Shown here: positions 27,400-36,769 of the stretch, one piece after another
Numbering within the stretch: position 1 is the stretch's first letter
Layout of the letters: each line of letters opens with the position of its first letter
Assembly: GCF_024609805.1 (NCBI RefSeq)
Contig: NZ_JANFVR010000009.1
Coordinates: 1 to 37,851 of the forward strand
DNA length: 37,851 nucleotides
DNA from: Tahibacter caeni
Lineage (GTDB): Bacteria > Pseudomonadota > Gammaproteobacteria > Xanthomonadales > Rhodanobacteraceae
Direction of reading: 5' to 3'
Translations under genes and position numbers: made by a program
The notes under the pieces: model-generated
What the model saw: the letters and a program-made list of their open reading frames with translations, nothing else
Database searches by the model: none
What the model was told of the DNA's origin: nothing

Positions 27400-28158
27400 A
27401 TGAATGATTCCCTCGTGCGACGCCGCTTCGCTGCTTCCCGCTGCCGCACTTTTCCTCGGTGTCGGGGCGGCGAGCCCAGTGCATGCCGAGAGCGGAACCT
27501 GCCCGCCGGGCTGTTACCCTACCGGTGGTCGTGGGGTCGTCGGCTGCGCGCCGATACCGGGCGCTGCGAACGGCGGTGATGCAGCGCCCAGGAGGCCCCG
27601 CCGGAACAACCGCGTACCGATCCGGTCCAGGCGGGCATCAGCTCGCTGATGGATATCCAAAGGACCGAACTGAGCATCCTCGGGTGAATCGAAGAACTCA
27701 AAAAGCACCCGCGCTACGCGCCGATCATCGACGGCAAATGGGACTTCTACCGGGAACGTCGCGGCACGCACGCCGGCGAATATTACGCCGCCGTCTTCAC
27801 CAACGCAGCGGGCCTGGCTCGCGTGCCGGGGCCGAGTGGCGAATACACCGGAGCACTGCTGACTTTCTGGGGGCTGGACATTCCCAAGCCCGCCAAGCCG
27901 CACATGATCGAGGTCAGCCTGACACAGTCCGACGACAACATGCCCCAGACGGTGCGCGCGTTCAACTACACCCAGGAAGACCTGGACTACGGCGCCATCG
28001 CCCTGGCCGTACCGACCGCTGCTGCGCTGATCGACAACATGATCGACCGGCTCTTCTTCACCCTGGAGATCAAGTGCAAGCGCGTGCTGTTCATGGACTG
28101 GTACAGCGGCCTGAAGGCGCGCGACAGGCTGCACGAGTGCATGGGCGGACGGGGCTGA
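27400..28158 (+). pseudogene. Decayed gene for a cysteine-containing secreted protein (frameshift(s) plus in-frame opal)
   Basis: The N-terminus (a Met-rich start at 27400-27406, then SLLPAAALFLGVGAASPVHA) is a secretion signal, followed by SGTCPPGCYPTGGRGVVGC and APIPG. This short Cys/Pro/Gly segment resembles the start of DUF4189-type exported proteins. That frame closes at 27649 after losing its coding character near 27590. The rest of the protein continues in the next frame with PPEQPRTDPVQAGISSLMDIQ. A TGA at 27685-27687 interrupts SILG/IEELKKHPRY where Trp is likely, and a long intact stretch runs to the stop at 28158 (GKWDFYRERRGTHAGEYYAA, LLTFWGLDIPKP). The first ATG (MNDSLVRRRF) is in a third frame, hinting at another lesion. 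The segment 27823-28158 could still be translated alone, but it lacks export. Confidence 0.65.
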
Positions 28159-28336
28159 GCCCGGTCAGCGCGCGCAAATCCGCCATGCAGTCGCCGCGTA
28201 TGCGCGTCATCTTCAACTGCGAGCCCGAGCCTGCCTTCGGGGAACGCGCAGCGAACTGGCCAGACGTTACCCACGTGATTCGCACTGCGCAGCGCGATGC
28301 CGCGACCAGGTCAACACTTCCTGTCTTAGGAACCGC

Positions 28337-31300
28337 ATGTCGAGCCGGACGGAGGGCTTTCAATTGAGCATTGCAGGGGTTCGCTCGTCGCAAGGAGATT
28401 CCTTTCAGGGCCTCGTCGCAACCCGATATGCGGTCGCAATGATCTATACGCCCGAATTGTGCGAGATCGAAGTGGATGCCACGTCACTGGACCCCTCCGG
28501 CAATCCCGCCCTTGTCGATGACGTCATTGTTCGCTACAACAATTCGACGCTCTACGTTCAGGCAAAGAAGAATCAAACGGATTTCAGGGCTTGGTCCCTG
28601 GGGGATCTGGCAGATGAACTGAAGAAGGCGTGGACCCAATGGCGACGCGATCCTTCGGCGCGACTCCTGTTCATCTCGCGAAACGATTTTGGCGATATCG
28701 CCAAGCTCAAAGAGTACGCGACGACACAACCTACACCAGAAGCCTTCGAGCGTTCTTTGACTGCAGAGCTGAAGGACGTCGCGTGCAAGGTGGTCTCTTA
28801 CGACGCGCAGGCGGGAAATCACGCGGACCTGCTCGAATTCCTTCGTCGACTGGACTTCGAAACCATAAACCCGCAGCGATTCAGAAGCGACCTCATTGGA
28901 CAGCTCCGTCTGCATGTCGCACACGCAGAAACCGCCTTCGACTGCATCAAGACGCGCATCGATGCGATCTCACGCCGGGAGACCCAACAAGGCGACCTGA
29001 CGATTTCGCCACATAAACTCGATCGGCAGGAACTTCATCAACTGCTTCACGGCGGCGGGGTCGAATTCTGTTTGCCTATTGCGGATCAGGAAGCCGTCCG
29101 CTCGCTATCCCAGTTGTCGCAGATCGGCCGGAGTTGGCAGCGCAAGATCGGCAATAGCCAGCTGTCACGGCCCGTGGTGGGCGAGCTGCTGGAGCGCATC
29201 CGACACAAGCCGCCTTGCTTGCTGCTCTCGGCCGGGCCGGGTGTGGGCAAGTCCTGCGCACTGCTCTCTGTCCTTGAATACCTGGAGCAGGAGTCCGGCG
29301 CTCTGCCTGTCTTCATTCAGGCCAGGGAGTTCGCCGCCGCGAGGGAGGCAGACGAGCGCGAAGCACTGGGGTTTCCGAAATCGCTCGTGAGCGATGTCGC
29401 ACGCCTGTCCGAAACTCGCCACGTCGTTGTCCTGATCGACTCGATCGATGTCCTGTCGATTGCCCGGGATCACCTCACACTGTCTTTCGCGCTGTCGCTG
29501 ATCGACCGCTTGCGACTGATTCCCAACGTGACGGTGATCGCCGCCTGCCGATCCTTCGACATCAAGTACGACGGTCGATTGTCCGACAGGGATTGGGGCG
29601 AAACCATAGAGATAGAACTTCTGGACTGGGACAAGGATGTATCGCCCCTCGTCGCCGGCATCGGCATCGAGCCAGATCAGATTTCAGCTGACACGCGTGA
29701 ACTGCTCCGAACCCCCCGGTTGCTGGCGATTTTCCACGACATCGTGAAGACGGGATCCGTGCCGATCGCCAGGACCGGCCAGGAGTTGACCGAACAGTAC
29801 TTGCAACGCGTCGTGCGCGACTCTCCGATGCTCGGGGATGCGGCGATGATTTCCATCATGGAAGCCTCCCGATGGATGCTCGACAACCGGCGCCTGGACA
29901 TTCCGCTGGCCAGTTCGCGCATTCCACAGGAGATCGTTCGCCCACTGCTCAGCGCTGGCGTACTGGTCGAAACCCACCAGCGCGGACTTTCGTTCGCTCA
30001 CCAGACGCTGCTGGACGCGCTTGCAGTGGCACATGCCAAAGCCAACGGCGAAACACTGGCAGCATTCATCCGGACGCGGGCCGCAGCTCCTTTCATACGG
30101 CCTACCGTTCGTTCATTCCTATTCTCTTTGCGAATGGACGATATTGCCGGATTCCGGCGGCAGGTGCGTGAGGTCGTAGATGCCGACGATATTGCCTTCC
30201 ACCTTCGCCGCCTTGTCGTGGAGTCCTTTGCCGAGATGGCTCCCACCGCGGACGACTGGCCGCTCTTCCGCCATCTCTATACGAGCAATCCGACCCTGTT
30301 CAACGCGTTCTACGTGAACGCCGGCGGGGCAGCATGGCTCGACTTCTTTCACGCACATTGGCTCGATCTGCTGATACGAAACCAGGACGGACCTTGGCTG
30401 GTCCGCCTCATGGAGCGCATGGCGGCGTCGGAGGATTTTTCCGATCGCTTCATCGACATATGGAAACAGGCTTTCGACTGGACATGGGTCGATCAGCAGC
30501 AGCTGCGCTGGATATCGCCGCATCTTCTCGAGAAATTCTCCAACTGGCAGGCACCAGGATTGCGCGAAGTGTTCGAGCGACTCATCGCAGACAAGGAGAA
30601 TGATCACGGCAGCCTGGGAAAACCATTGTCTAAATGGGTTTCCGCTACCGACGCGAACGACGATCTCCTGTGGCGCTACATCACAAGACGCGTCGATCCG
30701 GAAGACATTGACGACATCCAATTCGGCCAAAAACTGGAGTGTGATTCGCACACTTTCATGCGTGATGACTACCTTAGTCAGCGCATGCAGTTGTCCGAAG
30801 CCCTTCTGGACTTGGCGATGGACGACGTCGAGACCTGGTCGGAACAGCGAAGGCGTTCTTACGAGGCCGCCAGGGAATTGACAGAGGGATTTCTCCGCGA
30901 AACGAGCCATGATCGCGTTCATTCCGCACGGGACATGCATCATGTCGACGGCTTGAACATTCTGCTCTCCGCCCTCGAAACTGCCTGCAAGTACCACGCC
31001 GCCCTGCGCACGCCGTGGTGGCAAAGGAACGTCAACCGCTTCCGAAACAGCCGCGATGCCGCCTTGCGTTACTTCGCGATCCAGGTCTTTACAGAGAACC
31101 CGGAATTACATATCGCGGATGCGTCGGCGCTGCTGCGTGACGGAGTCACGCTCAACTACCATCGCTTCCGGTGGGAAGTCGGACTCTTGCTGAACGCGAC
31201 CTTTCCTTATCTGTCGCCGGAGCAACAAGAGGAAATCCAGATACTGGCGAGGTCTGTCGATGACGACTATCGGGATCATGACGGTAACCTGCCCGACTGG

Positions 31301-32941
31301 GTCATTCTCGCGCGACGGGAACTTCTTGCGCACATTCCGACCTGCTTTCGCACGCAAGCAACCCAAGCCGTCATTGATCACGCTGAAACCTTGGCAGGTT
31401 CATTCAGTCGCTCTCCGGCTATCGAATCTTCAGGCGGATGGGTTCGGTCACCGGTCCCCCATGAATTCCTGCTCGAGCTTTCGGATGACGGGTTATTGCG
31501 CCTTCTCCGGCACTTTTCGCTGAGATCACCCGACAGGGACAGATGGGAAATAAGCGGCGTCGACGGCTTGGTTGGAGGTGCCGATCATGTCGTGCGGGAA
31601 GTACAGGAGGCGGCCAGCCGGCAGCCGACGCGATTCATGCGCTTCTACGAAGCAGCAGGCGCAGACCTCGATCCGGAGTACGCCGAAGCCATCCTCGCCG
31701 GAATTGCCACTCAGTTGCGTTATCGCTTCGGCAACCTGGGCAAGCCCCAGCAATGGTCTGCGATCGAAGAGCCTGAGGGGTCAGTAGTAGCGGATTGGCT
31801 GGTGCGTCAACTGGAGTTGCGCTACGACTTCTGGGTCGGAAGGCGCGACATGGCCACCATCCTGCAGGCAGCCTCTGGTGTCCTTGAATCGGATGAGGAT
31901 TGCGAACGGATTACCTTCCTTCTCCTGGGATGCTTGAGTTCCGACGACCCCGGTCCGGACAGGGAGGATGTCAACGATCGCCTGATGGTCGCCATCAATA
32001 GTACGCGAGGCGTGGCGGCTGAAGCGGCCTTTACCTTGGCGAACGGGAGACTGGAGTCCGCACGAGTCCTTCCGGCGCTGCTTGTCGAAGTGCTCAAGCG
32101 ATGCGCCTCGGATCCGCATCCTTCCGTCCGTGCGCTGGTATTGCGATCGCTTCCGTTCGTCCTTTACCACCACCAGGAGCTGGGGTGGACGCTATTCGAC
32201 CGCGCATTGTTGATTGGCGATGCGCAGTCCTGGAAGCATGCGTACAACTGCCTCTACTACAACTATCACCAACGATTTCCCATCGTCAGCGGTTACCTGT
32301 CCATTCTTCGTGCCGATCGGAGCCCGGAGGCGCTCGAGCTCTGGAGCCGGATCAGTGCCCTCAGCTGCCTGGCCGGACATATCCCGTTCGACGTTCTCAT
32401 GGCGGACCTGCGTGAAATCGGTCTCGACGACGTATGGGCCGGGGCTGCATCCATATTTGCTGCGAATCTGAATGAGCCAAGGCTGCGCGAGTCCTGCACT
32501 CAGGGGCTTCTCGCCTCTCTCGAAGGCGCGAAAGACAAGGATAAGGTTCTGGGCAAGATGTCCAGGTTATTCTCGAACTCCACGGGACACCCCATCGATC
32601 CGACGCTGATCAAGTCGTACTTCAGTGCAGTTGCCCGCAGGGAAGCGGCGCGTAATCGGGATGTACACGGAGTCGGAATCTGGTTGGTTTCGATTGGGAT
32701 TACGGACCCCGAGTGTGCGCTGGCAGCGATCGAAACGATATTGGAGTATTCGGCCCAACTGGATAGGTGGGATGGAGCGCCGTATGCGAAATTGATGACG
32801 GCCCTGTTCCGGGAGGCAGAGGAACGAGAATTGTCCGATCAAGGGCAATTCCTGTCTCGCGTTGTCGCAGTACAGGATGCGCTTCTGCGGCTGGGCATGC
32901 GCTCGCTCGATGGCTGGCTCAAGGATGCGGAGCGTCCTTAG
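28337..32941 (+). CDS. Predicted defence protein: Cap4-like nuclease, STAND/NACHT-type ATPase and long helical sensor region
   Basis: A 1534-residue cytoplasmic protein. Residues about 18-180 look like a Cap4/DUF4297-type PD-(D/E)xK nuclease: GDSFQGLVA at 20-28, acidic residues at 43-47, VDDVIV at 60-65 (Asp61/62) and YVQAKK at 73-78 (Gln75, Lys77). A linker leads to a P-loop ATPase with Walker A GPGVGKS (300-306), Walker B VVVLIDSID (363-371), and VIAACRS (Arg405) as a likely sensor. After a winged-helix-like section near 450-590, about 900 residues are mostly helical with many Trp/Leu repeats but no recognised motif, probably an alpha-solenoid. This layout matches Avs/bNACHT antiphage proteins, where phage sensing by the C-terminus triggers oligomerisation and nuclease action (family knowledge; the role here is inferred). 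AGGA lies seven bases before the ATG. GC is clearly lower than in neighbours. Confidence 0.88.
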   Translation: MSSRTEGFQLSIAGVRSSQGDSFQGLVATRYAVAMIYTPELCEIEVDATSLDPSGNPALVDDVIVRYNNSTLYVQAKKNQTDFRAWSLGDLADELKKAWTQWRRDPSARLLFISRNDFGDIAKLKEYATTQPTPEAFERSLTAELKDVACKVVSYDAQAGNHADLLEFLRRLDFETINPQRFRSDLIGQLRLHVAHAETAFDCIKTRIDAISRRETQQGDLTISPHKLDRQELHQLLHGGGVEFCLPIADQEAVRSLSQLSQIGRSWQRKIGNSQLSRPVVGELLERIRHKPPCLLLSAGPGVGKSCALLSVLEYLEQESGALPVFIQAREFAAAREADEREALGFPKSLVSDVARLSETRHVVVLIDSIDVLSIARDHLTLSFALSLIDRLRLIPNVTVIAACRSFDIKYDGRLSDRDWGETIEIELLDWDKDVSPLVAGIGIEPDQISADTRELLRTPRLLAIFHDIVKTGSVPIARTGQELTEQYLQRVVRDSPMLGDAAMISIMEASRWMLDNRRLDIPLASSRIPQEIVRPLLSAGVLVETHQRGLSFAHQTLLDALAVAHAKANGETLAAFIRTRAAAPFIRPTVRSFLFSLRMDDIAGFRRQVREVVDADDIAFHLRRLVVESFAEMAPTADDWPLFRHLYTSNPTLFNAFYVNAGGAAWLDFFHAHWLDLLIRNQDGPWLVRLMERMAASEDFSDRFIDIWKQAFDWTWVDQQQLRWISPHLLEKFSNWQAPGLREVFERLIADKENDHGSLGKPLSKWVSATDANDDLLWRYITRRVDPEDIDDIQFGQKLECDSHTFMRDDYLSQRMQLSEALLDLAMDDVETWSEQRRRSYEAARELTEGFLRETSHDRVHSARDMHHVDGLNILLSALETACKYHAALRTPWWQRNVNRFRNSRDAALRYFAIQVFTENPELHIADASALLRDGVTLNYHRFRWEVGLLLNATFPYLSPEQQEEIQILARSVDDDYRDHDGNLPDWVILARRELLAHIPTCFRTQATQAVIDHAETLAGSFSRSPAIESSGGWVRSPVPHEFLLELSDDGLLRLLRHFSLRSPDRDRWEISGVDGLVGGADHVVREVQEAASRQPTRFMRFYEAAGADLDPEYAEAILAGIATQLRYRFGNLGKPQQWSAIEEPEGSVVADWLVRQLELRYDFWVGRRDMATILQAASGVLESDEDCERITFLLLGCLSSDDPGPDREDVNDRLMVAINSTRGVAAEAAFTLANGRLESARVLPALLVEVLKRCASDPHPSVRALVLRSLPFVLYHHQELGWTLFDRALLIGDAQSWKHAYNCLYYNYHQRFPIVSGYLSILRADRSPEALELWSRISALSCLAGHIPFDVLMADLREIGLDDVWAGAASIFAANLNEPRLRESCTQGLLASLEGAKDKDKVLGKMSRLFSNSTGHPIDPTLIKSYFSAVARREAARNRDVHGVGIWLVSIGITDPECALAAIETILEYSAQLDRWDGAPYAKLMTALFREAEERELSDQGQFLSRVVAVQDALLRLGMRSLDGWLKDAERP

Positions 32942-33066
32942 CGCTCGTCCTGGCGCACGCAAACGGCGACGGTTTCGCAACACTCCGCACATGCGTGAAC
33001 GTGCAGGCGGCGTCGGCAGCACCTGACACCAAACACTACACCGAACTACCGACTCACAAGGTCTCG

Positions 33067-33086
33067 CGGGGGACGGCATGCCCCCG
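33067..33086 (-). terminator. Possible hairpin downstream of yicC
   Basis: A 6-bp G/C stem (33067-33072 with 33081-33086) lies seven bases after the yicC stop, between the convergent ends of yicC and the large ATPase gene. There is no T-run, so the call is tentative. Confidence 0.3.
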
Positions 33087-33092
33087 GAAGCC

Positions 33093-33956
33093 TTATTCGA
33101 TGTTCTGCACCTGCTCGCGCATCTGCTCGATGAGCACCTTGAGCTCGACGGCGGCCTGGGTCGTGCGCTGGTCGACGGACTTGGAGCCCAGCGTATTCGC
33201 CTCGCGATTGAATTCCTGCATCAGGAAATCGAGGCGGCGGCCGTTCGCGTCGCTGAGCTTGAGGATGCGGCGCGCCTCGGCCAGGTGCGCGCTGAGGCGG
33301 TCGAGCTCCTCGTCGACGTCGATGCGCGACAGCTGCAGCACGAGTTCCTGCTCGAGCCGCGTCGCGTCGGTGCCCTGGCGGAAGTCGGCGAGCTTGGTTT
33401 CGAGCTTCTGGCGCAGCGCCGCGCGGATCTCCGGCAGCCAGCCGCGCACCTGGACGACAATCGCGGCGATGCCGTCGAGGCGCTCGGCGATGAAGCCGGC
33501 CAGGCGCTCGCCTTCGCGCAGGCGCGTGGCGACCATGTCGTCGAGCGCCCGGTCGAGCAGGGCCAGTGCGTCCGCGTGCAGCTCGCTCTGGTCGACCTCG
33601 GGCTTGACCATCACGCCGTCGACGCCGAGCAGGCCCACGAAGTCGACGGAGAGGTTGGGAAACCGCGGCGCGAGCTGCGCGGCGGCCTGGGCCAGCTGGC
33701 CGAGCAGCGGTTCGTTCAGCTGCAGCCCGGATGCGGCGGCGCCGCTGCTGCGCAGGCGCATGCCGAGGTCGACCTTGCCGCGCGTGAGCTTGGCCGCGAC
33801 GCGCTCGCGCAACTGCGATTCCAGCGCGCGCAGTTCCTCGGGCAGCCGCGGGCTCAGCTCGAGATAGCGGTGGTTGACCGAACGCAGCTCGCAGGACAAC
33901 AGGCCGAGCGGGGTGGTGCTTTCGGCGCTGGCATACGCGGTCATGCTGCGGATCAT
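33093..33956 (-). CDS. yicC: YicC family endoribonuclease
   Basis: YicC proteins are stress-related endoribonucleases implicated in small-RNA turnover. The 287-residue protein begins MIRSMTAYASAES, the family start, and includes LRSVNHRYLELSPRLPEELR, KLTRGKVDLGMRL, and the conserved C-terminal block RRLDFLMQEFNREANTLGSK followed by VELKVLIEQMREQVQNIE. All family regions are present. The ATG at 33956 was preferred to upstream frame extensions because of this start. It is divergent from rph, as in E. coli and many other gammaproteobacteria; gmk, often its next neighbour on this strand, is 9.7 kb away behind accessory genes. Confidence 0.97.
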   Translation of the reverse strand: MIRSMTAYASAESTTPLGLLSCELRSVNHRYLELSPRLPEELRALESQLRERVAAKLTRGKVDLGMRLRSSGAAASGLQLNEPLLGQLAQAAAQLAPRFPNLSVDFVGLLGVDGVMVKPEVDQSELHADALALLDRALDDMVATRLREGERLAGFIAERLDGIAAIVVQVRGWLPEIRAALRQKLETKLADFRQGTDATRLEQELVLQLSRIDVDEELDRLSAHLAEARRILKLSDANGRRLDFLMQEFNREANTLGSKSVDQRTTQAAVELKVLIEQMREQVQNIE

Positions 33957-33986
33957 GGCGGTCCCGGTCGGGAAAAAGGGCGGCAA

Positions 33987-33995
33987 TGGTAAACT
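33987..33995 (+). promoter_or_regulatory. Candidate extended -10 promoter for rph
   Basis: TGG directly followed by TAAACT forms an extended -10 in the yicC/rph divergent spacer, about 170 bases before the rph ATG. No clear -35 is seen. The long leader makes the call tentative. Confidence 0.25.
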
Positions 33996-34165
33996 CCGCG
34001 CCCGCTTTCCCCAAACTTCCGCCGCGCGAGGGCCGGGACGGGTGTCCGCGGCAGCGCTCACCTGCCCTGCCTGGCTCCCTACCTGCCTGCGCCGGCGGAT
34101 GAGCGCAGTCCCCGATGCCGGGGCCGCACCGTCAAAACCGTATTCCGACCGTCCAGAGATTCCCA

Positions 34166-34894
34166 ATGAGCTCCTTCCAGCGCCCCTCGGGCCGTGCGCC
34201 CGACCAGTTGCGCCCGCTGTCCCTGCAACGCCGCTACACCTGCCATGCCGAAGGTTCCGTGCTGATCGCCTGCGGCGACACGCGCGTGCTCTGCACCGCG
34301 AGCGTCGAGGAAAAAGTACCGCCGTTCCTGCGCGGCAAGGGCGAGGGCTGGGTCACGGCCGAATACGGCATGCTGCCGCGCGCGACCAAGGAGCGCACCC
34401 AGCGCGAGGCCGCCCGCGGCGGCCAGGGCGGCCGCACGATGGAGATCCAACGCCTGATCGGGCGCAGCCTGCGCGCCTGCATCGACCGCGCCGCGCTCGG
34501 CGAACGCACGATCACCCTGGACTGCGACGTGCTGCAGGCCGACGGCGGCACGCGCTGCGCCGCGATCACCGGCGCCTACGTCGCGCTCGTCGACGCGATC
34601 CGTTCGCTCCAGGCGCGCCGGCTGATCAAGAAAGACCCGATCTTCGGCGCGATCGCCGCAGTCTCGGTCGGCATCGTCAAGGGCACGCCGGTGCTCGATC
34701 TCGACTATGCCGAGGATGCGAACTGCGACACCGACATGAACGTGGTCATGAACGACGGCGGCGGCTTCATCGAGCTGCAGGGCACGGCCGAAGGCCATGC
34801 GTTCCGCGGCGAGGAACTGCAGGCCATGCTGGCACTGGCCGGCAAGGGCGTCGCCGAACTCGTCGCCGCGCAGCGCGCCGCGCTGACGGACTGA
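34166..34894 (+). CDS. rph: Ribonuclease PH
   Basis: A phosphorolytic 3'-5' exoribonuclease that trims tRNA precursors; it works as a hexamer in the cytoplasm. The 242-residue protein starts [20 protein letters not shown]. Family blocks are [44 protein letters not shown] (with the phosphate-binding region), [19 protein letters not shown] and [18 protein letters not shown], the last carrying catalytic Asp residues. All are intact, unlike the frameshifted allele of E. coli K-12. It heads a plus-strand run with rdgB and hemW (10-base gap to rdgB). Confidence 0.98.
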   Translation: MSSFQRPSGRAPDQLRPLSLQRRYTCHAEGSVLIACGDTRVLCTASVEEKVPPFLRGKGEGWVTAEYGMLPRATKERTQREAARGGQGGRTMEIQRLIGRSLRACIDRAALGERTITLDCDVLQADGGTRCAAITGAYVALVDAIRSLQARRLIKKDPIFGAIAAVSVGIVKGTPVLDLDYAEDANCDTDMNVVMNDGGGFIELQGTAEGHAFRGEELQAMLALAGKGVAELVAAQRAALTD

Positions 34895-34904
34895 GCGCCG
34901 CCGC

Positions 34905-35522
34905 ATGCGCACCGTCGTGCTCGCGAGCGGCAACCGCGGCAAGCTGGCCGAACTCCGCGCGATGCTCGCCGGCCTCGATCTCGACGTCGCGCCGCAGGCC
35001 GATTTCGGCGTCGCCGACGTGGCCGAGACCGGCCTGACCTTCGTCGAGAACGCGCTGATCAAGGCGCGCCATGCGGCGCAGGCGACGGGCCTGCCCGCGC
35101 TGGCCGACGACTCGGGCCTCTGCGTCGACGCGCTGGCCGGCGCGCCGGGGCTGTACTCGGCCCGCTACGCCGGCCGCCACGGCGACGATGCCGCGAACAA
35201 CGCACGCCTGCTGACCGAACTCGCGAACGTCGCGGACGCGCAGCGCGGCGCGTATTTCTACTGCTGCCTCGTCTTGCTGCGGCATGCGCAGGACCCGTCG
35301 CCGCTGATCGCCGAAGGCCGCTGGTACGGCCGCGTGCTGCATGCGCCGCGCGGCGCCGGCGGCTTCGGCTACGACCCGCTGTTCCTGCCCGAAGGCCTCG
35401 ACCTGTCGGCGGCGGAGCTCGATCACGCGGACAAGAACCGGATCAGCCACCGCGGCCTGGCCCTGCAGGCCCTGCTGCAGCGGCTGCACGACGAACGCCG
35501 CCACCACGCCGTCCTGCCGTGA
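34905..35522 (+). CDS. rdgB: dITP/XTP pyrophosphatase (RdgB/HAM1)
   Basis: Removes non-canonical purine nucleotides (dITP, ITP, XTP) from the pool by hydrolysis to the monophosphate. The 205-residue protein shows the nucleotide-binding start VLASGNRGKLAELRAML, the catalytic/metal blocks TFVENALIKARHAA and ADDSGLCVDALAGAPGLYSARYAG, GFGYDPLFLPEG, and SHRGLALQAL. All are standard. The stop codon overlaps the GTG start of hemW by four bases (GTGA). The rph-rdgB-hemW order is widely conserved in gammaproteobacteria. Confidence 0.98.
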   Translation: MRTVVLASGNRGKLAELRAMLAGLDLDVAPQADFGVADVAETGLTFVENALIKARHAAQATGLPALADDSGLCVDALAGAPGLYSARYAGRHGDDAANNARLLTELANVADAQRGAYFYCCLVLLRHAQDPSPLIAEGRWYGRVLHAPRGAGGFGYDPLFLPEGLDLSAAELDHADKNRISHRGLALQALLQRLHDERRHHAVLP

Positions 35523-36676
35523 TCGCGCCGCCGCTCGCTTTGTACGTGCACATCCCCTGGTGCGTGCGCAAATGCCCGTACTGCGACTTCAATTCGCATA
35601 CGGCGCCGCAAGGCTTGCCCGAGGCCGAGTACGTCGCCGCGCTGCTGGCCGACCTGGATCAGGACCTGCGCGACTACGCCGCCGCGACCGCCGGCCGGCC
35701 GCTCGTCAGCGTGTTCTTCGGCGGCGGCACGCCAAGCCTGTTTTCGCCGGCCGCGATCGGCGCGATCCTCGACGGCGTGCAGGCTCGCCTCGCGTTCGCC
35801 GAAGCCGCCGAGATCACCCTGGAGACCAATCCCGGCACGGTCGAGCACGGCCGCTTCGAGGACTACCGCCGCGCCGGCGTCGATCGCCTGAGCTTCGGCG
35901 TGCAAAGCTTCGACGACGACAAGCTCGTCCGCCTCGGCCGCATCCACAGCTCTGCCGAAGTGCGCACGGCCGTCGAGCTCGCATGCGCGGCCGGCTACGA
36001 CAATTTCAATCTCGACCTGATGTACGCGCTGCCGCAGCAAACCCTGGCCGATGCGCTCGCCGACGTCGATGCGGCGCTCGCGCTGGAACCGGCGCACATC
36101 TCGCACTACCAACTGACCCTGGAGCCGAACACGGCCTTCGCCCATGCGCCGCCGCCGCTGCCCGACGACGACCTGGCCTGGGACATGCAGGAAGCCTGTC
36201 AGCAGCGCCTCGCCGCGGCCGGCTTCGAGCATTACGAGACCTCGGCCTATGCGCGGCCGGGCCGGCGCAGCGCGCACAACCTCAACTACTGGCAGTTCGG
36301 CGACTACCTCGGCATCGGCGCCGGCGCCCACGCGAAGATCAGCGACGCGGCCACGGGCCGGGTGCGGCGGCGCTGGAAGATCCGCGCGCCGAAAGCCTAT
36401 CTGAGCCATGCCGGCACGCCGCGCGGCGTCGGCGCCGACGAGGCGATCGCAGCCGAGCAGCTGCCGTTCGAGTTCATGCTCAACGCGCTGCGTCTGGAGC
36501 ACGGCTATCCGCGCGCGCTGTTCGCGCAACGCAGCGGCCTGCCGGAAACGCGGATCGCCGCGGCGCTGGACCAGGCGCAACAGCGCGGCTGGCTGCAGGT
36601 CGATGCCGGACACGTGCGCCCCACCGATCTCGGCAAGCGCTTCCTCAACGACGTGATCGCGGCGTTCCTGCCGTGA
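35519..36676 (+). CDS. hemW: HemW, radical SAM heme-trafficking protein
   Basis: HemW binds a 4Fe-4S cluster, SAM and heme, and is thought to deliver heme to membrane cytochromes; it is often mislabelled coproporphyrinogen dehydrogenase. The 385-residue protein has the cluster motif CVRKCPYC (Cys15, Cys19, Cys22) followed by DFNSH, a glycine-rich SAM loop FFGGGTPSLF, ETNPGTVE, RLSFGVQSFD and the HemW C-terminal domain. A fourth Cys just after the cluster motif, found in true HemN, is absent, which supports HemW. Start is GTG, overlapping rdgB, so translation is coupled. Confidence 0.96.
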   Translation: MIAPPLALYVHIPWCVRKCPYCDFNSHTAPQGLPEAEYVAALLADLDQDLRDYAAATAGRPLVSVFFGGGTPSLFSPAAIGAILDGVQARLAFAEAAEITLETNPGTVEHGRFEDYRRAGVDRLSFGVQSFDDDKLVRLGRIHSSAEVRTAVELACAAGYDNFNLDLMYALPQQTLADALADVDAALALEPAHISHYQLTLEPNTAFAHAPPPLPDDDLAWDMQEACQQRLAAAGFEHYETSAYARPGRRSAHNLNYWQFGDYLGIGAGAHAKISDAATGRVRRRWKIRAPKAYLSHAGTPRGVGADEAIAAEQLPFEFMLNALRLEHGYPRALFAQRSGLPETRIAAALDQAQQRGWLQVDAGHVRPTDLGKRFLNDVIAAFLP

Positions 36677-36769
36677 CGCGCACAATCCGCCGCAGCGCTT
36701 GACGCGGCCGCCGCGAGCCCGCAACTGTGCGGCGAGGGCGCCGCCGGGCCGCCCGCCTCCGGAGGCCGC

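Noticed and set aside
27685-27687. TGA in the second decayed gene as a selenocysteine codon
   Set aside because: No stem-loop of SECIS type was seen just after it, the context suggests Trp, and the same gene also has a frameshift, so decay is simpler.
23443-33092. Prophage or integrative element
   Set aside because: No integrase, phage structural gene, tRNA target or flanking direct repeat is visible.
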